From Bacteroidales bacterium (GTDB lineage: Bacteria > Bacteroidota > Bacteroidia > Bacteroidales > VadinHA17), in NCBI GenBank assembly GCA_020353115.1, contig CP070687.1, positions 1,768,398 through 1,774,279 on the forward strand: a stretch of DNA of 5,882 nucleotides, given 5' to 3'. The notes under the pieces are model-generated. The model was not told the origin of the DNA and did no database searches. It was given only the letters and a program-made list of their open reading frames with translations. A program made the translations under genes and the position numbers. Shown piece after piece: positions 1-4,914 of the stretch; the first letter of the stretch is position 1, and each line of letters opens with the position of its first letter.

Positions 1-699
1 GGATTGGAATCGGCCACCATTCCTTCTGACCATGTGAAAGATCCGGAACGTACCATTTCAAAGGTTACTATCCTGGGGACGATTCTCGTCTCCTGCATTT
101 ATATCTTGAGTACAGCGGCTATAATGGGCATCATTTCCCCGGGGAAACTGGCTATATCAACAGCACCGTTCGCTGATGCAGCAGAGCAGATATGGGGTAG
201 ATGGGCAGGTTATGCCATTGCTGCGGGAGCACTGGTTGCCTGCCTTGGTGCTTTAAACGGATGGATCCTGCTCCAGGGACAGTTACCTCTTGCCGCTTCG
301 CGCGATGGTGTTTTTCCTCCGGTTTTCGGCAAATTATCCGGCAGGAATATGCCGGGACAGGGCCTCCTGATCTCTAGCCTGTTGGCTTCCGTGCTGATCG
401 TTTTGAATTATGCCAGGGGACTGGTCCATATGTTCACCTTTATTATCATGCTGGCGATCCTTTCAACACTAATACCGTATGTATTTTCTTCACTTGTTGA
501 CCTGGTTTTGTATTTTAAGCGTAATAGGATGAGAGATGTGCGAAAGGTATTAGCCTATTTTTCCATTCCTGTCCCGGCATTACTGTTTTCATTGTGGGCC
601 ATCTGGGGCCTGGGACCCGAAACGATAATATGGGGAATTATTCTTCTGGCTGTGGGAATTCCTTTCTTCTATATCTTCAGAGTGAGAAGAAAGCAGTAG
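1..699 (+). CDS. APC-superfamily amino-acid transporter, C-terminal part (AdiC/PotE-like), 5' truncated by window
   Basis: This is the C-terminal 232 residues of an inner-membrane amino-acid or polyamine transporter of the APA subfamily. The frame is open at base 1, so the start lies outside the window. The first visible residues, GLESATIP, correspond to the TM6 GVESA motif of the E. coli arginine/agmatine antiporter AdiC. Visible Glu3 would then equal AdiC Glu208. Trp88 in NGWILLQGQ lies exactly 85 residues later, where AdiC has gating Trp293. Six hydrophobic segments (about residues 22-45, 69-95, 121-137, 143-171, 185-204 and 209-227) match TM7-TM12. The chain ends in a short basic tail (RVRRKQ). 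AdiC residue numbers are from memory. The family is secure, but the substrate (arginine/agmatine, another amino acid or a polyamine) cannot be read from this half. It converges on the MESH1-like gene, with 15 bases between the stops. Confidence 0.9.
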   Translation, partial: GLESATIPSDHVKDPERTISKVTILGTILVSCIYILSTAAIMGIISPGKLAISTAPFADAAEQIWGRWAGYAIAAGALVACLGALNGWILLQGQLPLAASRDGVFPPVFGKLSGRNMPGQGLLISSLLASVLIVLNYARGLVHMFTFIIMLAILSTLIPYVFSSLVDLVLYFKRNRMRDVRKVLAYFSIPVPALLFSLWAIWGLGPETIIWGIILLAVGIPFFYIFRVRRKQ

Positions 700-706
700 G
701 CTGCTT
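691..706. terminator. Small hairpin across the transporter stop codon; possible weak terminator
   Basis: AAGCAG (691-696) and CTGCTT (701-706) form a perfect 6-bp stem with a 4-base loop (TAGG) that contains the TAG stop. On the minus strand, the hairpin is followed by the pyrimidine-rich stretch TCTTCTC. That arrangement could end leftward transcripts just after the MESH1-like stop at 715. On the plus strand no T-run follows. The stem has only three G:C pairs, so a terminator role is tentative. Confidence 0.3.
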
Positions 707-714
707 GCCTGATA

Positions 715-1275
715 TTACCTCCTGTTTCCTTTATCCAGCTTTTCCCTGCTGATTCTTACCAACTCGTCAAATTTATCTTCCAGCTTTTTATTTACCCCTC
801 TAAGACCTCCGGCAACCTGCTCAGCCCAATTAATGTAATCCAATTTTCTCCTTGTATTCCAGCTCCAGGGAGGATTTTCCAGGATATCCCTTATATTGCT
901 TATCTTATCTGCCAGTTTTATTTGTTTGGCAGCATCCGATATTGTAGAGGCATTTTCAACCTGGAGTCTTTTCCTGACAAACCTGGGCAGATGCTTATCA
1001 TCGGTAACCTCCTTTACCAGGTCCAGGACCGGGGATCCGAAAAGCTCCCTGATCTCTTCCGGAGCGGAACGGGTATCTTCAAGTGTGTCATGCAAGATTG
1101 CCGCGGTAAGAATGGCCGGGTCGAAAACAGATCCGCTTTCGGTTAATACATAGCAGACCTCGATGGGGTGATTGATATATGGTGTATTTCTCTTGTCTTT
1201 TCTGCGCTGGTTCCTGTGCTTGTTCGCTGCAAAACGTAATGCTTTCAGAAAGCCTGATAAATCTTCAGAGTTCAT
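715..1275 (-). CDS. MESH1-like HD-domain hydrolase (small alarmone hydrolase; ppGpp or NADPH phosphatase)
   Basis: A 186-residue cytosolic HD-fold metal-dependent phosphohydrolase very similar to animal MESH1 (HDDC3). MESH1 removes the 3'-pyrophosphate from (p)ppGpp and also dephosphorylates NADPH. Numbered from the ATG at 1275, the expected Mn-site and catalytic residues are all present: His36 (INHP), His62-Asp63 (the HD pair in ILHDTLEDT), Glu66-Asp67, and Asp123 (KLADK). Each sits at a constant offset of +1 from the human enzyme. VTDDK and RKRLQVE also match. There is no RelA/SpoT synthetase, TGS or ACT domain, so this is a stand-alone hydrolase. The frame could start at TTG 1305 (196 aa), but the ATG at 1275 aligns with the human N-terminus (MNSEDLSGFL against MGSEAAQLLE). 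Neither start has a clear Shine-Dalgarno. It is the last gene of the leftward cluster, 44 bases after the ADP-ribosylglycohydrolase. The family is certain; the physiological substrate is not. Confidence 0.93.
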   Translation of the reverse strand: MNSEDLSGFLKALRFAANKHRNQRRKDKRNTPYINHPIEVCYVLTESGSVFDPAILTAAILHDTLEDTRSAPEEIRELFGSPVLDLVKEVTDDKHLPRFVRKRLQVENASTISDAAKQIKLADKISNIRDILENPPWSWNTRRKLDYINWAEQVAGGLRGVNKKLEDKFDELVRISREKLDKGNRR

Positions 1276-1319
1276 ATTCCGGATTTTTTTGGAAAAATTC
1301 TTCAATTAACGGGTAAGGA

Positions 1320-2105
1320 TTAAACAAGTTTATATTGACAGTGGAATGTTTCATAGAAAAGTTGAATGGTTTCAATAAATTCTTCAGGAAGGAGGTCAAG
1401 CGCGGCATTATATGTTGTACGCGGGATCTCTTTGTAAAATGCTTCGGCAATAGCCCCGGCCATACATGCCAGTGTATCGCTGTCACCACCAAGGGAAACA
1501 GCATTCTTAACCGATTCAATATAATCGGACGATTCAAGGAAGGCTAATATGGCTTCCGGAACCGATCCCTGGCAACTTACATCAAATTGGTAAGCGGGCC
1601 GGATATCATCCAGTTTCCTGTCCAGATTATAATGGAAGGTCTTTTCAATGCAGTGTTTAATCCCTTCCTTTGTCCGGTTGTTTCTTGCAAGAAAAACGGC
1701 CAATGCGATTGCCTGAGCTCCTTTTATCCCTTCAGGGTGATTGTGTGTACAACTTGCCGATTTTTCCGCTTCAGTCAGAACATCCGCTTCCTTGGTTGAG
1801 GCAAATCCAACTGGACTTACTCTCATAGCCGATCCGTTTCCCCAGCTATTGTATGGTTGTGGGTCGTCTGTCATAAGCCAGTTGAAAAACCCCAAACCAT
1901 AACCGGCATCCGGATATTTCCTTCCCCAGTATCGCAGCCTGGATTCATAGTCGTCCCGTTTAAGAAGGGCTTCCGCTACGGCAATGGTCAGGACCGTATC
2001 ATCCGTAAAGCGGGATGAAGCTGTGAAAAGGTCGAAATCGGTTGTTTTTACCGGGTGCGCTTCATAAACAGAACCTATTATATCCCCAATAATTGCCCCT
2101 GTCAT
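1320..2105 (-). CDS. ADP-ribosylglycohydrolase (ARH/DraG family)
   Basis: A 261-residue enzyme of the ARH/DraG superfamily, whose characterised members hydrolyse ADP-ribose bound to protein side chains or related ADP-ribose compounds at a di-Mg centre. Visible motifs, numbered from the ATG at 2105, are the N-terminal GAIIGDIIGS (3-12), the metal-binding FTDDT (33-37), SWGNGSAMR (87-95), HNHPEG (121-126) and the C-terminal GGDSDT (206-211) followed by MAGAIAEAFY. Those Asp and Thr clusters are the usual metal ligands, so the enzyme should be active. Start choice: family members typically begin directly with M-x-GAIIGD, which favours 2105, 13 bases after the mazG-like stop. An ATG at 2144 (274 aa) has a possible GAGAGG ribosome-binding site and would overlap the upstream gene by 26 bases. 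A GTG at 2177 is least likely. The target (arginine, serine, nucleic acid or a free ADP-ribose derivative) cannot be told from sequence. Confidence 0.92.
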   Translation of the reverse strand: MTGAIIGDIIGSVYEAHPVKTTDFDLFTASSRFTDDTVLTIAVAEALLKRDDYESRLRYWGRKYPDAGYGLGFFNWLMTDDPQPYNSWGNGSAMRVSPVGFASTKEADVLTEAEKSASCTHNHPEGIKGAQAIALAVFLARNNRTKEGIKHCIEKTFHYNLDRKLDDIRPAYQFDVSCQGSVPEAILAFLESSDYIESVKNAVSLGGDSDTLACMAGAIAEAFYKEIPRTTYNAALDLLPEEFIETIQLFYETFHCQYKLV

Positions 2106-2118
2106 GTGTTTTTGACTT

Positions 2119-2457
2119 TTATAAATCGCTGTATTTTTTTGCATTTCCCCGCGACCTCTCGACAGGATATTTTTCACGGTTTTTCCTGATTTTTTTCATT
2201 ACAATTTCTTTTACGTTGAAGCCATGTTTATCTGCCAGAAGAAGAGAAAATGCAAAGATATCGGCCAGCTCATCGCTGAGTTTCTCCCTGTCAATAGTCT
2301 CCGCTTCTTCCTTTGTCTTCCATAGGAAAAGTTCATTCAGCTCAGCCGCTTCAACGGATATAGCCAATGCCAGATCTTTCGAATTATGGAATTGTTCCCA
2401 GTTCCTTTCATCACGAAAGGACACCAGTTCGCTGATGATTTGATTGATCTCCGACAT
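2119..2457 (-). CDS. MazG-fold nucleotide pyrophosphohydrolase, dCTPP1/RS21-C6-like
   Basis: A 112-residue all-alpha NTP pyrophosphohydrolase that should convert (d)NTPs to (d)NMP plus pyrophosphate. It carries the MazG metal signature: Glu36-x-x-Glu39 (SVEAAEL) followed by Glu63-x-x-Asp66 (DELADIF). Similarity to vertebrate dCTP pyrophosphatase 1 runs almost end to end: RDERNWEQFH near the N-terminus, ELFLWK after the first metal motif, and a KKYSDL tail that resembles RKYTEL. That points to deoxycytidine-type or modified pyrimidine dNTPs rather than the broad specificity of E. coli MazG, though specificity is inferred. It is a single-domain protein, shorter than the two-domain E. coli MazG and typical for this subfamily. 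The ATG at 2457 is the obvious start and follows an A/T-rich leader without a Shine-Dalgarno. It is the first gene of the leftward cluster, and the ADP-ribosylglycohydrolase follows after 13 bases. Confidence 0.93.
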   Translation of the reverse strand: MSEINQIISELVSFRDERNWEQFHNSKDLALAISVEAAELNELFLWKTKEEAETIDREKLSDELADIFAFSLLLADKHGFNVKEIVMKKIRKNREKYPVERSRGNAKKYSDL

Positions 2458-2476
2458 ATTTAATTTGTTTGAAACT

Positions 2477-2484
2477 CAAAGGTA
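2477..2484 (-). promoter_or_regulatory. Candidate Bacteroidota-type -7 box ahead of the mazG-like gene
   Basis: Read on the minus strand this is TACCTTTG, a full match to the TAnnTTTG element of Bacteroidota promoters, 19 bases upstream of the ATG at 2457. A TTTG lies further upstream, but only 14 bases away. That is shorter than the roughly 19-base spacing expected for the -33 element. If the box is real, it would give a very short leader and serve the three-gene leftward cluster. This rests on motif matching alone. Confidence 0.35.
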
Positions 2485-2559
2485 ACAAATTAATGCTGCA
2501 AAGGATTCATGGGAACGGGCAGACAACAATCAATATCAAAACATATAGTATTCGTTTGG

Positions 2560-2772
2560 CCTAACCGCTTCTGATAAAATCCTCGTGTTGAGTTCATCCA
2601 AATGTACCTTCTCAGTCGCAAAATGATATTCTCGGGTTTGTCGGCACGGGTTGGTTTATTTTAACGATCCGGAAGATCGTTCCAGATTATATATGAAAGA
2701 CGAAGGTTGTGGGAATTCTGCTGGTTTGTTAACAAGGGAACCGGTATCATTCATATTTTCACCTAACCGCTT
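2560..2772 (+). repeat. 11-base direct repeat CCTAACCGCTT, two copies
   Basis: CCTAACCGCTT occurs at 2560-2570 and again at 2762-2772, 202 bases apart, in the divergent intergenic region. The flanks differ. An exact 11-base match within about 490 bases is unlikely by chance (roughly a few percent by simple counting), but one pair is weak evidence. It could be a pair of regulator sites or a trace of an old duplication. Confidence 0.4.
2663..2681. promoter_or_regulatory. 7-bp inverted repeat AACGATC-N5-GATCGTT
   Basis: AACGATC (2663-2669) and GATCGTT (2675-2681) are perfect inverted copies around the 5-base loop CGGAA. Neither strand has a U-run after the stem, so it does not look like an intrinsic terminator. 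Its place between divergent genes allows an operator role, but no regulator gene is present to support that. Confidence 0.3.
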
Positions 2773-2932
2773 TGTAACTGAACGGGAATCGGTCTCAGCT
2801 TGACCCGTGCCTGTATGACTGGGAAACCTGTTTTCGGGATAGTACCCGCAGCAGCGAACGTTTTACCATACTTCCACATTGGTGTCGGATTATTTTGAAA
2901 TAAATCTAGTATCTTAGATCGTTTATATCAAT

Positions 2933-2938
2933 GGAAGA
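2933..2938 (+). promoter_or_regulatory. Ribosome-binding site GGAAGA that decides the TTG start of the symporter
   Basis: GGAAGA lies 7 bases before the TTG at 2946, a good Shine-Dalgarno spacing. The only nearby upstream in-frame ATG, at 2931, overlaps this site and reaches a TGA after three codons. This is why 2946 is chosen as the start. Confidence 0.55.
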
Positions 2939-2945
2939 CTGAATT

Positions 2946-4466
2946 TTGGGATCAAACGGAATCCGCTTTTTTTCCGGATCAACTGTTTTGCAAAAGACGG
3001 GTATTTTCACGGGACCGATTCTCGCCCTGGTTTTGTTGTTGCTTTTCGATCTGGACAAGAATAATCCACTAGTTACCAGTACTGCATCTGTTGCTTTGCT
3101 CATGGCCGTATGGTGGATTACCGAGTGTATTCCACTGGCTGTAACGGCACTCCTTCCGGTCATTCTTTTTCCTTTAATGGGAATAATGAATGGGAGGGAG
3201 GTATCGGCCCTCTATTTCAACCATATCATCTTTCTGTTTATCGGGGGATTTATTGTTGCACTGGCGATGCAGAAATGGAATCTTCATAGCCGGATCGCCC
3301 TGTTTACGCTTTTGCTTTTGGGAATAAAGCCGAAGCGGATTCTTCTCGGATTCATGGTCGCAACCTGGTTTCTCTCCATGTGGATCTCAAATACAGCCAC
3401 GGCCATGATGATGGTTCCGATTGCATTATCGATTATTATCAGTCTGGAAAATACGCTGGGAAATGAAGGTGTCAGGAAGTATTCAGTTGGTCTTTTGCTT
3501 GGCATAGCATACAGTGCCAGTATCGGTGGGATTGCCACTCTTGTGGGCACTCCTCCGAATCTTTCTTTTTCACGGATACTGACCATTACTTTTCCGGAAG
3601 TACCTGAAATCTCATTTGCTACCTGGTTCTTTTTTGCTTTTCCGATTTCTCTTACTTTTCTATTCATCGTATGGTTTATTTTATCCCTCTTCTTCTGCCG
3701 GGTGGATTTCAGGCTTAACCGGGATCTTTTTCGCAGGCAATATGTTGCGCTGGGAAAAATGAGTTTTGAGGAAAAAGTTGTTTTGGGAGTTTTCCTGGCA
3801 CTGGCTTTTTTATGGCTTACCAGGGCAGACATTGGTTTCGGGAATTTTGTTTTCCCGGGCTGGTCAAGACTTTTTCCCCGGGCAGATTACATTAATGATG
3901 GTACGGTAGCTATCGCACTTGCTATGCTCCTGTTCCTTATACCATCTCGTGATAATTCCCGTCTGATGGACTGGAAAAGTGCCGAAAGGTTGCCCTGGGG
4001 TATTGTATTGCTTTTCGGGGGTGGTTTTGCCCTGGCCAGCGGGTTTAAGGAATCGGGTTTATCGGAATGGTTCGGGATGCAATTATCGGGTCTCGAAACC
4101 TTATCATCCGGGGTGCTTGTAAGCAGTATTTGTATGCTGATTACCTTTCTTACGGAACTGACATCCAATACCGCAACGGCTGAAATGATACTACCCATCC
4201 TGGCTGCAGTGTCGGTAGCGATTTCCAAGAATCCGTTGTTATTAATGATCCCTGCCACCCTGGCCAGCTCATTTGCATTTATGATGCCCGTTGCTACTCC
4301 CCCTAATGCCATAATTTTTGGCACGAACCGGCTCCGAATTATCGATATGGTTAAAACCGGATTTTTTATAAATCTGTTGGGAGTCGCAGTATTAACCTTA
4401 GGTATCCTGTTACTGGGTTCTCTTCTTGAGATTGATCCGGCCGTTATGCCCGTATGGGCAAAATAA
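2946..4466 (+). CDS. SLC13/DASS-family sodium:anion symporter (dicarboxylate, citrate or sulfate type)
   Basis: A 506-residue polytopic inner-membrane carrier of the divalent anion:Na+ symporter family, the family of VcINDY and human NaDC/NaCT. Both family-defining SNT motifs are present: SNTATAMMM (148-156) and SNTATAEMI (407-415). Each is followed by its paired loop motif, GTPPN (201-205) and the C-terminal ATPPNAIIFG (450-459). These form the two inverted-repeat halves that bind Na+ and the substrate carboxylates. The N-terminal MAVWWITECIPL (53-64) and the hydrophobic helices throughout also fit. Length is normal for the family, so the gene looks complete. The start is TTG 2946, behind GGAAGA. 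The TTG at 2988 is a weaker alternative, and the ATG at 3105 would remove the first helix. It stands alone on the plus strand, without an adjacent enzyme or regulator that would indicate its substrate. C4-dicarboxylate, citrate and sulfate all remain possible. Confidence 0.94.
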   Translation: MGSNGIRFFSGSTVLQKTGIFTGPILALVLLLLFDLDKNNPLVTSTASVALLMAVWWITECIPLAVTALLPVILFPLMGIMNGREVSALYFNHIIFLFIGGFIVALAMQKWNLHSRIALFTLLLLGIKPKRILLGFMVATWFLSMWISNTATAMMMVPIALSIIISLENTLGNEGVRKYSVGLLLGIAYSASIGGIATLVGTPPNLSFSRILTITFPEVPEISFATWFFFAFPISLTFLFIVWFILSLFFCRVDFRLNRDLFRRQYVALGKMSFEEKVVLGVFLALAFLWLTRADIGFGNFVFPGWSRLFPRADYINDGTVAIALAMLLFLIPSRDNSRLMDWKSAERLPWGIVLLFGGGFALASGFKESGLSEWFGMQLSGLETLSSGVLVSSICMLITFLTELTSNTATAEMILPILAAVSVAISKNPLLLMIPATLASSFAFMMPVATPPNAIIFGTNRLRIIDMVKTGFFINLLGVAVLTLGILLLGSLLEIDPAVMPVWAK

Positions 4467-4479
4467 ATGATTGAAAGTA

Positions 4480-4542
4480 ATCGGTAACGAGAGATCAGTG
4501 ACGAGATATCAGTAACGAGTGATTAGTGATCGGTGACGAGGG
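4480..4542 (+). repeat. Nine contiguous heptamers of two alternating types
   Basis: The 63 bases divide exactly into nine 7-base units of two types: A = ATYRGTR (ATCGGTA, ATCAGTG, ATCAGTA, ATTAGTG, ATCGGTG) and B = ACGAGNN. Their order is A B A B A B A A B, so the alternation is broken once by an extra A unit. A lone A-B pair of the same kind recurs at 4637-4650. The array starts 14 bases after the symporter stop codon. It is too short-period for CRISPR. Function is unknown; it may be one copy of a dispersed intergenic repeat of this genome. Confidence 0.75.
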
Positions 4543-4636
4543 GGAATAAAAATCCTGGACGGGAAATCTGAGCCGTTCACAATTGGATCCGCCGCAGCAC
4601 CGGCAGAGGTGAATCCGGTATCCAGGTTATTCGTTC

Positions 4637-4650
4637 ATTGGTGACGAGGC
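4637..4650 (+). repeat. Isolated A-B heptamer pair
   Basis: ATTGGTG followed by ACGAGGC is an A-type plus B-type pair matching the array at 4480-4542, from which it is separated by about 95 bases of non-repeat sequence. It suggests that the array was once longer or that the unit spreads locally. Confidence 0.5.
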
Positions 4651-4660
4651 CGGGGTCGTT

Positions 4661-4681
4661 AATCGTGAATCGTAATTCGTG
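4661..4681 (+). repeat. Three tandem heptamers, AATCGTG type
   Basis: AATCGTG, AATCGTA and ATTCGTG follow each other without a gap, giving the same 7-base period as the neighbouring array with a different consensus. It lies in the convergent intergenic region, and nothing shows a function. Confidence 0.5.
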
Positions 4682-4893
4682 TGTGATGTAAACGGTACTG
4701 TAACCCGGAATTCGATACAGGTTCAGACAGGTGATACAAAATTGTCAATTTTTGGGATCGTAACCAATGGATCTCGATCCGGGTTGAGACAGGAGGTCTT
4801 TGTTAACGAATACCGAAATCTCCAATCCACCCATGCAGCCCGGCCAAACATGCAATCCATGCCTGCTACAGCCAGGAGCAATCAGACACACCA

Positions 4894-4914
4894 AATCCGC
4901 AATCCATAATCTAT
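4894..4914 (+). repeat. Three tandem heptamers, AATCCGC type, running into the peptidase stop codon
   Basis: AATCCGC, AATCCAT and AATCTAT are contiguous and end inside the 3' end of the leftward peptidase gene, whose stop codon occupies 4911-4913. A further GCAATCCAT lies at 4852-4860. The array may have altered the last codons of the peptidase when it arose. Confidence 0.45.

Larger units (their letters stand above)
2458..2945. other. Intergenic region between divergent genes, no gene recognised
   Basis: This 488-base stretch separates the leftward nucleotide-hydrolase cluster from the rightward symporter, so it should hold both promoters. No convincing coding frame runs through it. The best short frame, ATG 2693 to TGA 2803 (36 codons), has no ribosome-binding site and resembles nothing I know. 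Structure seen: an 11-base direct repeat CCTAACCGCTT at 2560-2570 and 2762-2772; a 7-bp stem at 2663-2681; and a small CGGG/CCCG hairpin at 2835-2848. TTATTTTG (2890-2897) matches five of six fixed positions of a -7 box for the symporter. No tRNA or riboswitch was recognised. Confidence 0.6.
4467..4910. other. Repeat-bearing intergenic region between convergent genes
   Basis: This 444-base stretch lies between the stops of the symporter and the M24 peptidase. It has no convincing gene. A 76-codon frame beginning at GTG 4679 runs through the repeats, has no ribosome-binding site and resembles no family. The stretch contains a nine-unit heptamer array (4480-4542), a further A-B heptamer pair (4637-4650), and two three-unit AATC heptamer arrays (4661-4681 and 4894-4914). 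It also holds complementary segments that could form a nested stem (4554-4626). No clear intrinsic terminator was found for either flanking gene. Confidence 0.6.

Noticed and set aside
1276..1305. TTG at 1305 as the start of the MESH1-like gene.
   Set aside because: The ATG at 1275 matches the human MESH1 N-terminus, and the extra ten residues (mostly basic) have no counterpart there.
2643..2811. 9-base inverted repeat GGCACGGGT / ACCCGTGCC spanning 160 bases.
   Set aside because: In a region of about 490 bases a 9-base inverted match is expected by chance roughly once in two such regions, and no further Watson-Crick pairing extends it.
2820..2862. Resemblance of the segment around GGGATAGTACCCGCAGCAG to the CCCGC-CTGT core of cobalamin riboswitches.
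   Set aside because: The matching P3/P6 elements (GGTG with AATCC), the GGAAG and the GCCACTG parts are not found at suitable places, and an SLC13 symporter is not a usual cobalamin-controlled gene. A covariance-model search would settle it.
3284..4324. Two long minus-strand frames (3284-3832 and 3887-4324) antisense to the symporter.
   Set aside because: Their sequences are basic and low in recognisable motifs, while the plus strand encodes a complete family-typical symporter over the same bases.
4480..4542. A CRISPR-like repeat array.
   Set aside because: The units are 7 bases long and directly abutting, with no spacers, and no cas gene is present.
4582..4626. Possible fragment of a decayed gene on the minus strand (a short stop-free stretch rich in Ala, Gly and Asp codons).
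   Set aside because: A TGA lies a few codons upstream in that frame, the downstream part runs into the heptamer array, and no family is recognisable.
4679..4909. 76-codon plus-strand frame beginning with GTG.
   Set aside because: It has no ribosome-binding site, its C-terminal part is translated heptamer repeat, and the protein has no recognisable motif.
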